Assembly (NCBI GenBank): GCA_943846715.1
Contig: OX044356.1
Location: 558,001-622,000 of the forward strand
Reading direction: 5' to 3'
Origin: TMED14 sp002378565
GTDB lineage: Bacteria > Bacteroidota > Bacteroidia > Flavobacteriales > Schleiferiaceae
Length of the DNA stretch: 64,000 nucleotides
This document shows, one piece after another, positions 25,797-34,827 of this stretch (position 1 is its first letter; every line of letters starts with the position of its first letter). A model generated the notes under the pieces. That model saw nothing but the letters and a program-made list of their open reading frames with translations, had not been told where the DNA came from and did not search any database. Position numbers and translations under genes: made by a program.

Positions 25797-27212
25797 TTAT
25801 GCCTTGCGCATGGGGATTTTGAAACCGATAGCAGCCCACAGCATATTGATCAAAGGACTGAGCCAATTGAAGATGGCGTAAGCGAAGTAATCCCCTGTGG
25901 CTACCCCAAGCACACCACTTTGGTAAGCGCCGCAGGTATTCCATGGAATCAGCACAGAGGTGACGGTGCCGCTATCTTCCAAAGCGCGACTGAGGTTTTC
26001 AGGTGCCAATCCGCGATCCTGGTAAGCCTTTTTAAACATGCGACCTGGTACAACAATGGCCAAGTATTGATCGGAAGCACTCACGTTGATGAAACCGCAA
26101 GTGATCAAGGTGGTGAGAATCAGGGAGAAGCTACTTTCTGCCAAGGACAAAAAGGCCTCCGTGATACGACCCAGGAAGCCAGAGGCTTCCATGGCGCCGC
26201 CAAAGGCCAAGGCGCAAAGAATCAACCAAATGGTGCCAAGCATGCCTGACATGCCACTGCTGCTCATCAAGTCATTGAGCAGGGGAGACGTCATGGGTAG
26301 TTTGACGCTGCCATACATGGATTGCATCAAGGCCCTGTAAGAACCTTCACTTCCGGCCATGCCAGCTATTTCAAATAGGATGTCTGGTTGCGCAATGAGT
26401 GCGGCAAGCCCGCCGCCAAGTGCACCAATGGCCATGGCAACCACTGCGTCAGTTTTGAAGGCAATCAGGCTAATACTGATCAACGGAACGACCAATAGCC
26501 AAGGAGAAATAACAAATCGTTCCTGGATTTCAGCGGACATGGCGCTGAGGTCAGACATTTCGCCACCGCTGCCACCAAGGCCAATGAAGAAGAATGCCAC
26601 AAGGGCAATCAACCAGGCAGGACCAGAGGTCCAAGCCATGTGGCGAATGTGGGTTGTGAGTTCAGCACCAGCCATTGCAGGAGCCAAATTGGTGGTGTCA
26701 GAAAAAGGTGACATTTTATCGCCAAAGTAGGCTCCAGAGATGACAGCTCCGGCAACCAGTCCAGGTGAAAATCCCAGACCTTGACCAACCCCCATCAAAG
26801 CAATGCCAATGGTTGCGGTTGTTGACCAACTACTGCCTGTTGCAAGGCTGACAATGGAGCAAAGTATGACCGTTGCTGGAAGGAAAAAGCTTGGCGACAA
26901 CAAGTCCAGACCATAAACAATCAGCGTAGGAATGATGCCAGATACGAGCCAGGTTCCTGCCAGTGCGCCGACCATCAAGAGAATGAAAATGGCCTTGCTT
27001 GAATCACTGATGGTGCCTTGAATGCCTTCCCACACCTTATGAGCTTTACCTTCCAGTTTAGCTAAACCAGCTGTCAGTCCAGCTGCAGCCAATAAGATCA
27101 ATTGATTGGATCCATCCAGGCTGCTGTCACCAAATAGGTTCACATTGATAGCAAGGGCTGTCACTAGAAAAGCCACCGGAAGGATGGCAAACCATAGGGG
27201 TGTTCGTGTCAT
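25797..27212 (-). CDS. nhaC: NhaC-type Na+/H+ antiporter
   Basis: 471 residues from the ATG at 27212, with ~11-12 membrane segments. Family motifs: GSSWSTTATIGIALMGVG, SGAYFGDKMSPFSDTTNLAPA, and the C-terminal WNTCGAY. NhaC antiporters exchange internal Na+ for external H+, fitting a marine or saline habitat. It begins 26 nt before Maf's stop ends the ccm operon; a near-consensus TACATTCG (27218-27225) may give it a separate promoter. Confidence 0.93.
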   Translation of the reverse strand: MTRTPLWFAILPVAFLVTALAINVNLFGDSSLDGSNQLILLAAAGLTAGLAKLEGKAHKVWEGIQGTISDSSKAIFILLMVGALAGTWLVSGIIPTLIVYGLDLLSPSFFLPATVILCSIVSLATGSSWSTTATIGIALMGVGQGLGFSPGLVAGAVISGAYFGDKMSPFSDTTNLAPAMAGAELTTHIRHMAWTSGPAWLIALVAFFFIGLGGSGGEMSDLSAMSAEIQERFVISPWLLVVPLISISLIAFKTDAVVAMAIGALGGGLAALIAQPDILFEIAGMAGSEGSYRALMQSMYGSVKLPMTSPLLNDLMSSSGMSGMLGTIWLILCALAFGGAMEASGFLGRITEAFLSLAESSFSLILTTLITCGFINVSASDQYLAIVVPGRMFKKAYQDRGLAPENLSRALEDSGTVTSVLIPWNTCGAYQSGVLGVATGDYFAYAIFNWLSPLINMLWAAIGFKIPMRKA

Positions 27213-27217
27213 GCGAC

Positions 27218-27225
27218 CGAATGTA
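27218..27225 (-). promoter_or_regulatory. Possible -7 promoter element of nhaC
   Basis: TACATTCG differs from TAnnTTTG at one base and ends 5 nt before the nhaC ATG. Confidence 0.35.
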
Positions 27226-27238
27226 CACCAATATGCGC

Positions 27239-27868
27239 TCAATCAGTCGTGTGGAGCCAAGGCCTTAAAACGGTTAAAACCTCTGGCAGGGGTAAGCCTT
27301 TGACATTGTCAAATGTGCCATCCATGTTGGCAATACCCAGGTGGCCAATCCATTCTTGTGCACCATAGCCACCGGCTTTATCCAAAGGCATGTGGCGATC
27401 CACGTAGTAATCAATCCAATCTTGACCCATGTCAGCCAGTGTGACAAGTGCAACGGCCTCTGCATGCTTCCATGTGCTGCCATCAGTTGCCCACAGGGCT
27501 GTGATTACCCGATGTTGGCGTCCACACAATCGGCTCAGCATCGCTTTAGCGTCACTAGCATCCTTTGGCTTCCCATAACGGATGCCATCCATCCATACTT
27601 CTGTGTCAGCAGTCAATAGCACCTCACCCTTTACCAAGTCAGGCGCTAGCACCATAGCTTTCTCCTTTGCAACATGGCTGACGGTATCAATGTCTGTGAG
27701 TCCAGGTGGCGCAGTCTCAGGGCTGTCTGCTACGCGAATACTGAAAGGAATACCTAAGACAGTAAGCAACTCTTTGCGACGCGGAGATCCAGAGCCTAAA
27801 ATGAGTTGCCCATGGAAGGTCAGCGGAACGCTGAGACCTACCAGTTGCGAAGTTCTGGTTGATTCCAT
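27239..27868 (-). CDS. Maf-like nucleotide pyrophosphatase
   Basis: 209 residues. LILGSGSPRRKELL is the Maf SxSPRR nucleotide-binding motif; TADTEVW and DKAGGYGAQEW are the other conserved blocks. Maf/YhdE-type enzymes hydrolyse dTTP/UTP or modified nucleotides. The start overlaps the end of the HAD gene by 31 bp; no later in-frame ATG precedes the catalytic motif, so the overlap seems real. Confidence 0.92.
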   Translation of the reverse strand: MESTRTSQLVGLSVPLTFHGQLILGSGSPRRKELLTVLGIPFSIRVADSPETAPPGLTDIDTVSHVAKEKAMVLAPDLVKGEVLLTADTEVWMDGIRYGKPKDASDAKAMLSRLCGRQHRVITALWATDGSTWKHAEAVALVTLADMGQDWIDYYVDRHMPLDKAGGYGAQEWIGHLGIANMDGTFDNVKGLPLPEVLTVLRPWLHTTD

Positions 27869-28356
27869 TTGCCGTGTAATCTAAGGGTTTGTTCAATGAT
27901 ATCTCTTGCACAACCTTTGCCGCCAGCCATGGGGGAGATGTAATCAGCTTCTTGACGAACCTCAGTTGCTGCATCATGGGGGCAGGCACTCAGCCCAGCC
28001 ATGGCCATGGCTGCAAGGTCGGGCAGGTCGTCGCCCATGTACATGATTTCCGAGGCCTTCAAGTCGTAGCGATGCATCAGCTCATCCATGCTGTCTGCTT
28101 TGTCACTGGCACGAAGCCACACATCTTGAACACCAAGACCGAGAAGGCGTTCCTTCACTGCCTCAGAGCTTCCACCTGTAATGATGGCTATCCGGTAGCC
28201 AGCTTTGACTACCTTTTGCAAGGCAAAGGCATCCTTGACATTGAATGTGCGGACGGGTTCAGCATCTGGCACGAGCATGACTGACCCATCTGTCAATACC
28301 CCATCGACATCAAAGACAAATGTTGTGAGGTGATGAAGCTTGGTCTTGTAGTTCAT
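27838..28356 (-). CDS. KdsC-like HAD phosphatase
   Basis: 172 residues. HAD motif I FVFDVDGVLTDG (Asp16, Asp18), motif II IAIITGGSS, motif IV YMGDDLPDLAAM. The small, cap-less form is like KDO-8-phosphate phosphatase KdsC. No other KDO gene is in the window, so KDO-8-P is only the best guess for the substrate. The start overlaps the DUF2520 stop by 4 bp; DUF2520-KdsC-Maf is a compact set behind the ccm genes. Confidence 0.88.
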   Translation of the reverse strand: MNYKTKLHHLTTFVFDVDGVLTDGSVMLVPDAEPVRTFNVKDAFALQKVVKAGYRIAIITGGSSEAVKERLLGLGVQDVWLRASDKADSMDELMHRYDLKASEIMYMGDDLPDLAAMAMAGLSACPHDAATEVRQEADYISPMAGGKGCARDIIEQTLRLHGKWNQPELRNW

Positions 28357-29072
28357 GTATCGTGTTTTTGAATGCTGTAACTCAGCGACTTATATATGTA
28401 TTTTAAGTCCTCAGGTAGCAGGTCAATGTGCGCATCCAAGGTGCCCTTGTCTCCCCGTCTAGCAGGTCCTGTCTGCATGTCAATGGCATTCCCCGCCAGG
28501 GCATCAGAGACGCTGCTTTGAAGCACTTGGTCAAAGGCATCCCTGGGCAAGTTCATGGCAGAAAAAACCTGTTGGTACAAACCAACAATGTGGTTGGGGA
28601 AATTGATGGCGAATACCGCCCCAAGGTGGTATTTCTTCCTATCGATGTCATTTGCTTGGGTGGCTGCTGGCACACCAAGGTCATTTTGCCAAAAGGTTAA
28701 CGCCTTGGCAGCCTCATCAGTCAGGGCATCACTAAAGCAATTGAGGGTCTCCCAGGGGGTGTCATCCTGCATGAAGGATTGCATGGGCCACCAGACAGCA
28801 GCATGCTTGCAAGAGGCCAATGCCTTGATGCTGGTTGTCCCACTGGGGTGGATGATGGGGCAGATCAAGCGGCTGAAGGTTTCTGCGATGGCTTGAATGT
28901 GATCGTCTGGAATTGCCAGCATCACGCCCTTTGGGTTGGATGGCATGTCAGGCAAGCCTTGGGTCAAGATTTTGCGTGCTCCCCATTGTGCATAGGGTAT
29001 GCCACAAGCGTCAAGTCTTGACGTCAGTGCAGTTGCGAGTCGGCCATGGCCTACAATAACCCAATCAGCCAT
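28353..29072 (-). CDS. Rossmann-like / DUF2520 protein
   Basis: 239 residues. N-terminal NAD(P)-binding motif VIVGHGRLATALTSRL, AIPDDHI, and HPSGTTSI typical of the Rossmann-like domain. The C-terminal helical DUF2520 domain has HLGAVFAINFPNHIVGLYQQ and ends with a family-like TGPARRGD segment. Predicted cytoplasmic dehydrogenase-like protein of unknown substrate. It starts in the ccmF stop (TGATG). Confidence 0.88.
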   Translation of the reverse strand: MADWVIVGHGRLATALTSRLDACGIPYAQWGARKILTQGLPDMPSNPKGVMLAIPDDHIQAIAETFSRLICPIIHPSGTTSIKALASCKHAAVWWPMQSFMQDDTPWETLNCFSDALTDEAAKALTFWQNDLGVPAATQANDIDRKKYHLGAVFAINFPNHIVGLYQQVFSAMNLPRDAFDQVLQSSVSDALAGNAIDMQTGPARRGDKGTLDAHIDLLPEDLKYIYKSLSYSIQKHDT

Positions 29073-31525
29073 CAGCCTTTGAGTTTCTTGATTCGTTTAG
29101 CCACAGATAGGACGGAGCCAATCAAAAGCAGCAAACTGCCGAGCCAAAGCACATTGATGTAGGGGAACACAAAGGCTTGCATCAGAATGAAAGGGTCTTG
29201 CTTGGGGTTGCGTTCCCATGCGGTGATTTTAAATTGCCCAGCTGCATCGCTGACACCATCGAAGCGAATCTTCAGGCCCATGTCTTCGAGCACCTGTTCT
29301 CCTGGAAGGGCGCTACTGCCTTGAACCTGGTAGGTGATGTCTAAGGGGTGATTCACGCCGAGGCTGTCTTGCACCCGAAGGATCATGCGCATGCTTAGGT
29401 TAGCCAAATCGCCAGTAAATTGATCAAAGCTGGCCAGGTCAATGGCTATGCTGTCACAGTTCAACAGGTACTGGTTGAAGAGTAAAATAGACTCCCCTTT
29501 CGCAACAATAGCTGTCATGGGTTCAGCCCATTCCGCATTCTTTACAGAAGCAGGCCGCAAGTCGGCATAGCTCACATAGGTGTATATATCCCTGTCCCAG
29601 TAGTGCTTGGTGCTGGGTTCACGCACATTCCCCATCGTTTCATTGATTTGCACGAACGGGTGGAGCGTAAAGGCCTTGTTGAGTTTCAGTCTGGTGCCAC
29701 TGCGATGGGTTGAGTCGTCTTCCAAATAGAAATCTACATCAAAAACCCTGTTGTGGCCATCTTGGTGTTCGCCAGTCCAAACCACCCAATAGGGGTACAT
29801 GGAAAGCGTGTCGCCAAATGGCATCAATAGGTTTTCATTCGATGGAAAATCCTGGTGAATGAAGGTGGAATTGGTGCTGATGGGCTCTTTTTTCGCATTG
29901 GAGATCACGGCGCCAATCAAAATCAAGGCAAAGCCTAGATGGCTTATCGTCATAGCGCCCACGGTCCATTGACCCTTCAGGTATTTCAACCAATAAGTTG
30001 CATTGCTGATGACAGCAAAAAGGCTGGTGAAAATCAGCAAAGCATAACTGAACGTGTACAACGCCAATCCCCAAACCACCAAGGAGGTGATCAGAAGACT
30101 GATGACCCCTGAAAGGGTGATGCGCTTGAAAAGGCTCCAAGGGGTCGATTTCCATCGCAAATACGGCCCAATAGCCATCAAGGTGGTGATTAAAATGGCA
30201 AAGGGTATTTGTAGGCTATGGTAATGCGCAAACGGTTCAACAGGCGGGGCCAATTCTGTTGATAACAGTGCAATCATACCATCAGGTCCAACCAGTTTGT
30301 TGATGACGGGAATGCTGGTTGAGAAGGTGATTTGTGCGGCACTCAACAACAAGGTTAATGAGCCAATGAACATCCAAAACTCCCTGGAGGAGAAGGCATC
30401 TTCAGAGGGGCTCTTTGGCATGTCCTTCCATCGCATCAAGAAAAGTCCCAGGGGTAGCACAGAGAAAAAGCCAAGGAATACCAGCAACTGACCATTGAGT
30501 CCAAGGTCGACAAAGGCGTGCACAGAGGAGTCGCCCAATATGCCAGAACGGGTCAAAAAGGTAGAGTAGAGGACCAAGAAAAATGTCAGCATTGCCATCA
30601 TCAAGGTGCTGGTTGTTGCTTTGCGCTTCACACGCTCAATGATCATCAAATGACCTAAGGCAACCAAGGTTAACCAAGGGACAAGGGAGGCGTTTTCAAC
30701 CGGGTCCCAAGCCCAAAATCCGCCAAATGACAGCGCTTCATAGGCCCACGCACCCCCCATGAGGACACCTGTTCCTAAGATGCCTACACCAGCAAAAACC
30801 CATGGCATGGCGTCATTGACCCATGCGGAATAGTCGCGGTTCAAAAGTGCTGCCATGGCATAAGAAAACGGTACAGTGATCAAGGCAAAGCCAAGAAATA
30901 AGGTTGGCGGATGGATGACCATCCAGTAATTCTGCAGCAAAGGATTCAAGCCTTGGCCATCTGAAAACCCAGGGACCCTCATCAGGTAATCCACCATGTC
31001 AGTCCAGGGCAAGCCTAGGTTTTCTGGTAGCTCGCGAATCAAAATAAAGGGGCTGCTGCCTATGTGAAGGTCACCCAGGTAGACTCCCAGAATCATGCTT
31101 GTAAGGAAGACTTGCACAATACTCAAGACACCAACAACCCCCGCCTCCCATTGGCCTGCAACCTTGATCAAAACAAGCCCGATCACAGATTGCCAAAACA
31201 TCCATAGAAGAAATGACCCTTCCTGTCCTTCCCAGAAGCATGAAGCGATGTATTCAAGCGGCAAGTCGTTGGAACTGTGTCGCCAGACATAATCCAGTTC
31301 ATACCAGTGGTTGAGTATGGCAACAAACAGGATGACCACAGTACCTATAACGCCAGCTGCGTGGAGCATGAAAGCTGCCCGGCCTGCTCGACGGAGTGCA
31401 GCGCCATCTTTTCGCATCCACGACATCAAATAGGTGATGGATGCAATCAAAGCAGCCGCAAAGGCTAAAGCCACTGCAAAACGTCCGGATTGAATCCAGA
31501 TGTCGTGTTCGCCCATGTAATTCAT
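29072..31525 (-). CDS. ccmF: Cytochrome c maturation protein CcmF (heme lyase, CcsA/CcmF family)
   Basis: 817 residues with about 14-15 membrane helices. The WWD signature is GGFWAWDPVENASLVPW, which binds heme on the periplasmic side; SFLLWMFWQS and HPPTLFLGFALITVPF are also typical. CcmF joins heme from holo-CcmE to apocytochrome c. It is longer than proteobacterial CcmF (~650) because of a C-terminal periplasmic region between the last helices (residues ~560-780). It overlaps ccmE by 4 bp. Confidence 0.95.
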   Translation of the reverse strand: MNYMGEHDIWIQSGRFAVALAFAAALIASITYLMSWMRKDGAALRRAGRAAFMLHAAGVIGTVVILFVAILNHWYELDYVWRHSSNDLPLEYIASCFWEGQEGSFLLWMFWQSVIGLVLIKVAGQWEAGVVGVLSIVQVFLTSMILGVYLGDLHIGSSPFILIRELPENLGLPWTDMVDYLMRVPGFSDGQGLNPLLQNYWMVIHPPTLFLGFALITVPFSYAMAALLNRDYSAWVNDAMPWVFAGVGILGTGVLMGGAWAYEALSFGGFWAWDPVENASLVPWLTLVALGHLMIIERVKRKATTSTLMMAMLTFFLVLYSTFLTRSGILGDSSVHAFVDLGLNGQLLVFLGFFSVLPLGLFLMRWKDMPKSPSEDAFSSREFWMFIGSLTLLLSAAQITFSTSIPVINKLVGPDGMIALLSTELAPPVEPFAHYHSLQIPFAILITTLMAIGPYLRWKSTPWSLFKRITLSGVISLLITSLVVWGLALYTFSYALLIFTSLFAVISNATYWLKYLKGQWTVGAMTISHLGFALILIGAVISNAKKEPISTNSTFIHQDFPSNENLLMPFGDTLSMYPYWVVWTGEHQDGHNRVFDVDFYLEDDSTHRSGTRLKLNKAFTLHPFVQINETMGNVREPSTKHYWDRDIYTYVSYADLRPASVKNAEWAEPMTAIVAKGESILLFNQYLLNCDSIAIDLASFDQFTGDLANLSMRMILRVQDSLGVNHPLDITYQVQGSSALPGEQVLEDMGLKIRFDGVSDAAGQFKITAWERNPKQDPFILMQAFVFPYINVLWLGSLLLLIGSVLSVAKRIKKLKG

Positions 31526-31935
31526 GAATTCTCTGTGTAAATAGATGCTTCATCGTCTGCCATCACACCACCTTCTTCTGTGTATTTTGACGGACACTTC
31601 ATCAGGATCTCAATGGCCACAAACTGACCGTCGCCAGCACGACCCTTGATTGTGATTTCTTCTGATCGTTCAAAGTCTTGAGGTTTTGGCTGATTGTACA
31701 ATACAGTGCTTGACTGCCCATCTTTGTCAATGGCTGTGAACGTTAGCATGCTGGTTTGTGGATCAAATGTGATGGGTGAGTCTAGGTCCAACTGTGCCAC
31801 AACAGTAACTGTTTCTGGTGCTTGTTTTTGCGCCATGTCAAATGATGCGTAGGTACTTGCGTCTTGGATGGTGCTCACAAGAACCCCAATCAGCAGGGCA
31901 ATGACAAGTAGGAGAATGATGCTGCTTCGCTTCAT
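31522..31935 (-). CDS. ccmE: Heme chaperone CcmE, cysteine (CxxxY) type
   Basis: 137 residues. One N-terminal membrane anchor (SIILLLVIALLIGVLVS), then the OB-fold domain. The heme-binding motif, HxxxY in most CcmE, reads KCPSKY here, so Cys replaces the covalent His. CcmE with Cys is known from some lineages (for example Desulfovibrio-type systems). A short acidic tail follows. It overlaps ccmD and ccmF by 4 bp each. Confidence 0.93.
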   Translation of the reverse strand: MKRSSIILLLVIALLIGVLVSTIQDASTYASFDMAQKQAPETVTVVAQLDLDSPITFDPQTSMLTFTAIDKDGQSSTVLYNQPKPQDFERSEEITIKGRAGDGQFVAIEILMKCPSKYTEEGGVMADDEASIYTENS

Positions 31936-32141
31936 GGCGCTTGGTCTTGTGATGGTTTGGTCATGCCTGCTTCAATGCGAGAAATCTTGCGGTCTAAATG
32001 AATGAGGTAGGCAGAAATGCCAATGAAGATGATGGCAATGATGGCCACAACAACATAGATTTTTCCGTCGGCACGAAAGCTGTCTGCCATGTCAACTGGC
32101 GGGCCAGCTTGAAGGAATGCAGTCAAAAGGGTATTCATCAT
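31932..32141 (-). CDS. ccmD: CcmD-like small membrane protein
   Basis: 69 residues with a single transmembrane helix (YVVVAIIAIIFIGISAYLIHLD) followed by a charged tail. Position between ccmC and ccmE identifies it as CcmD, which in other bacteria helps release holo-CcmE from the CcmABC complex. Assignment rests on size, topology and context. It overlaps both neighbours by 4 bp. Confidence 0.8.
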   Translation of the reverse strand: MMNTLLTAFLQAGPPVDMADSFRADGKIYVVVAIIAIIFIGISAYLIHLDRKISRIEAGMTKPSQDQAP

Positions 32142-32785
32142 GGGTGGTTTGTAAGGCCGGCAATACGTCGGCGGAGTTCAGTGATCCAGAATCCAATCAA
32201 GATCCAGCCAAAAACGGCGGGGTAAAAGACCATGCGCATGTTGCTGTCAAGGTCATAATTGCTGAAGGCAGGGTTTCCGCCATTACCAGGGTGCAAGGAG
32301 TCTGTCAATCGCGGAAGCACCCCGATGAAGACAACCATTAATACAAAGGAAAAGATGTTGTACACAGCGGCCAATGTGGCGCGTTTCTTTGCATCATCAA
32401 CGCTGCTTCGAAGCACGAAGTAGGCGGCATAAATAAGCATGGATACCGCTGTGCCATTGAGTTTAGGGTCATTGGTCCAAAAGGCTCCCCAGGTGAACTT
32501 TGCCCACACCATGCCAGTTAATAGGCCCAGTACAGCAAAAAGCATGGCCACTTGCGCGTGCTGTGATGCCCTGCTGTCATGCACCAAGTCTCCGCTACTT
32601 AGGTGTTTGATAGAGTGCACCAATGAACCGCCCAGCAGGGCTATCATGGTAAACCACATGGGCACATGGTAGTAGAGATTCCTGATGGTCTCATTCAGTA
32701 CGGGTAGACGCGGAGCCTCCGTTAAAAGGCCGGCAACGATGCTGTAACCCAGCAGCGCTAATCCTATGATTTTCCACGGTTTCAT
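32138..32785 (-). CDS. ccmC: Heme transporter/handler CcmC (CcsA family)
   Basis: 215 residues from the ATG at 32785; a TTG at 32797 gives four more residues but is less likely. Six membrane helices, with the WWD-type segment WGAFWTNDPKLNGT and conserved HVPMW. CcmC loads heme on CcmE. The start shares one base with the ccmB stop (TAATG). Confidence 0.94.
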   Translation of the reverse strand: MKPWKIIGLALLGYSIVAGLLTEAPRLPVLNETIRNLYYHVPMWFTMIALLGGSLVHSIKHLSSGDLVHDSRASQHAQVAMLFAVLGLLTGMVWAKFTWGAFWTNDPKLNGTAVSMLIYAAYFVLRSSVDDAKKRATLAAVYNIFSFVLMVVFIGVLPRLTDSLHPGNGGNPAFSNYDLDSNMRMVFYPAVFGWILIGFWITELRRRIAGLTNHP

Positions 32786-33444
32786 TAAGCTTTCCAAAGG
32801 TAAGGGAACAATAGGCCGCTCAGGGCCAGAGGGATGCCTGCCATGCCCACCTCAGCAAGCCATGGGCCAGTTAATTCGTGGGTTTCAACACCCAAAGTTG
32901 CCAGCTTCGTGGCGCGACCTGCAATCATCAAGGTTGGCAAGAGAAGTGGCAGACTTAAAATAGCCAACAGACCACCCTTTGCTTGGGTTTTGGACGCAAT
33001 GGCTGCGGTGAAGCAAAGGGTCGTCGACAACCCAATGGTGCCAAGGGCAACAGAGAGGTAAATAGCTAAAATATGCCCATCGCTAGGCCAACCAATCCAG
33101 AGACCGAACAAGAGAAATGCGACAGAGACAAACAATAAGCTGTTCAGTGCACTGGCGATGCTTTTACCGACCATAATTTCCATCGGGGTCACCAGCTGGT
33201 TGATGTAATTCCAATTGGCTGGGGAGAGATCGAAGGTTCTGCTGGCGGATTGCAAAGTGACAAAGCTGATGACGACCCACAGAAGGGCTGTCCAAACCCC
33301 GGGTGATGTGGATTGCGTGAGCATGTTCACCAAATAAGCAGTCATGGTAGCGAATAAGACGGAATTAAACCACTGTCCGGAACGCGCGTAATCTGCATAC
33401 CAATCCCAGGTCAAAAGGGCATGTAATGCTTTGCGTCGTAACAT
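32785..33444 (-). CDS. ccmB: Heme exporter membrane subunit CcmB
   Basis: 219 residues with six membrane helices and the family pattern (SASRTFDLSPANWNYI, ending LSGLLFPYLWKA). CcmB partners the ATPase CcmA, but no ccmA is in this operon or window. It is the first gene of the ccmBCDEF-DUF2520-HAD-maf operon; its ATG comes 4 nt after a perfect TAAATTTG, so the mRNA should be leaderless or nearly so. Confidence 0.92.
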   Translation of the reverse strand: MLRRKALHALLTWDWYADYARSGQWFNSVLFATMTAYLVNMLTQSTSPGVWTALLWVVISFVTLQSASRTFDLSPANWNYINQLVTPMEIMVGKSIASALNSLLFVSVAFLLFGLWIGWPSDGHILAIYLSVALGTIGLSTTLCFTAAIASKTQAKGGLLAILSLPLLLPTLMIAGRATKLATLGVETHELTGPWLAEVGMAGIPLALSGLLFPYLWKA

Positions 33445-33448
33445 GGGA

Positions 33449-33456
33449 CAAATTTA
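33449..33456 (-). promoter_or_regulatory. -7 promoter element of the ccm operon
   Basis: TAAATTTG on the minus strand, 4 nt before the ccmB ATG. It is divergent to the same octamer at 33529-33536. Confidence 0.7.
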
Positions 33457-33528
33457 CGCGTTTCAACCCAGGGAATTTGAACAAAGTCAGGGATTTTAGC
33501 AATTAACGGACATCCATCATTTAGGCGT

Positions 33529-33536
33529 TAAATTTG
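33529..33536 (+). promoter_or_regulatory. -7 promoter element of the glutathione peroxidase-bshB1 unit
   Basis: TAAATTTG, 5 nt before the ATG at 33542. Confidence 0.7.
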
Positions 33537-33541
33537 CCAAT

Positions 33542-34117
33542 ATGAATTCCCCAAAACTACTTCTCCTTATGGGACTGTTTAGCATGTTGATGAGCTGTAA
33601 CACGACCATAGCTCAACCCGTTCAGTCCCCCGTGGATTTTTATTCTCTCAGTGCGATGACCATTGATGGCCAGCTGATGGACTTTTCCAGCCTCAAAGGC
33701 AAGCGGGTTCTGATTGTGAATACCGCTTCAAAATGTGGATTCACACCCCAGTACCGCGAATTGCAAACCTTGTGGGAAAATGCCAAGGATAAGAACTTTG
33801 TGATACTTGGCTTTCCCTGCAATCAGTTTGGCAATCAGGAGGCGGGTGATGATCAGTCCATTGCCGATTTCTGCGAAAAAAATTACGGCGTCACCTTTCA
33901 AATGATGGCTAAGGTAAAAGTGAAGGGCGATAAGCAACACCCCGTCTATACCTGGTTGACCAGTAAATCAGAAAATGGCGCCAAATCCAGCCAAGTCCTT
34001 TGGAATTTCCACAAATTCCTTGTCGATGATCAAGGGCGTTGGTTGGGCAATTATGGCAGCAAAACATCCCCATTGGATGTAGATTTGACCAGCTTTGCCT
34101 ATGAAGACGGGCATTGA
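33542..34117 (+). CDS. Glutathione peroxidase-family thiol peroxidase (lipoprotein)
   Basis: 191 residues. N-terminal signal with a possible lipobox LMSC (Cys19), so likely exported. Catalytic tetrad visible: Cys65 (ASKCGFTPQY), Gln95 (FPCNQFGNQE), Trp154 and Asn155 (LWNFHKFL). Cys rather than selenocysteine. Such enzymes reduce peroxides, usually with thioredoxin. Its end overlaps bshB1 by 17 bp, linking it to a bacillithiol gene. Confidence 0.93.
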   Translation: MNSPKLLLLMGLFSMLMSCNTTIAQPVQSPVDFYSLSAMTIDGQLMDFSSLKGKRVLIVNTASKCGFTPQYRELQTLWENAKDKNFVILGFPCNQFGNQEAGDDQSIADFCEKNYGVTFQMMAKVKVKGDKQHPVYTWLTSKSENGAKSSQVLWNFHKFLVDDQGRWLGNYGSKTSPLDVDLTSFAYEDGH

Positions 34118-34823
34118 CATTCTCGCCATTGGGGCGCACCCAGACGACATTGAGCTAAGCTGTGGGGGAACCTTGGCAAAAGCCATCAGTCAGGATAAAT
34201 CCGTGGCTTTATTGGATCTCACACAAGGGGAGATGGGTACCCGAGGCACTGTAGCTATTCGGCAAAAGGAAGCCCAACGGGCTTTGAAAGCTTTGGGAGC
34301 AAAAGATCGATGGAATCTCAAGCTCAGAGATGGGCATCTCCTGAACGATGAGTCATCACAAATGCGCCTGATTGAAGTCATTCGTTCCTGCCGGCCAAAG
34401 CTGGTTATTTGCAATGCGCCAACTGATCGACACCCTGACCATGGTCATGCATCTGCCTTGGTGGTAGAGGCTTGTTTCAAGGCTGGTTTTGCAAAACTTC
34501 CTAGCCAAATGGACGGCCAAGCGCAAGAACCCTTCCGTCCAGCCCGCATCATGCACTACATCCAGTTTACCCAACTGCATCCTGATGTGGTGGTTGATAT
34601 CACCGGCTTTGTTCAGGTGAAAATGGATGCTATCCTTGCGCATACCTCACAGTTCTACGACCCAAATTCTCAGGAGCCGGAGACCTTGATCGCATCAAAA
34701 GGCTTCTTGGAGGCTGTCACACACCGAGATCGGGAGTGGGGACGGAGTATTGGGGTGCATTCCGCTGAAGGTTTCATTGCAGCAAGCCAGGTTGGCATCG
34801 ATGCCATCACGGACTTGATTTGA
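34101..34823 (+). CDS. bshB1: Bacillithiol biosynthesis deacetylase BshB1
   Basis: 240 residues from the ATG at 34101. It deacetylates GlcNAc-malate to GlcN-malate in bacillithiol synthesis. LmbE-type zinc site: AHPDDIELSCGGT near the N-terminus (His13, Asp16) and DRHPDHGHAS; the family stretch QGEMGTRGT is present, and HSAEGF near the end is typical of BshB1. bshA and bshC are not in the window. It overlaps the peroxidase gene, and no separate promoter is seen. Confidence 0.94.
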   Translation: MKTGIDILAIGAHPDDIELSCGGTLAKAISQDKSVALLDLTQGEMGTRGTVAIRQKEAQRALKALGAKDRWNLKLRDGHLLNDESSQMRLIEVIRSCRPKLVICNAPTDRHPDHGHASALVVEACFKAGFAKLPSQMDGQAQEPFRPARIMHYIQFTQLHPDVVVDITGFVQVKMDAILAHTSQFYDPNSQEPETLIASKGFLEAVTHRDREWGRSIGVHSAEGFIAASQVGIDAITDLI

Positions 34824-34827
34824 CCCC

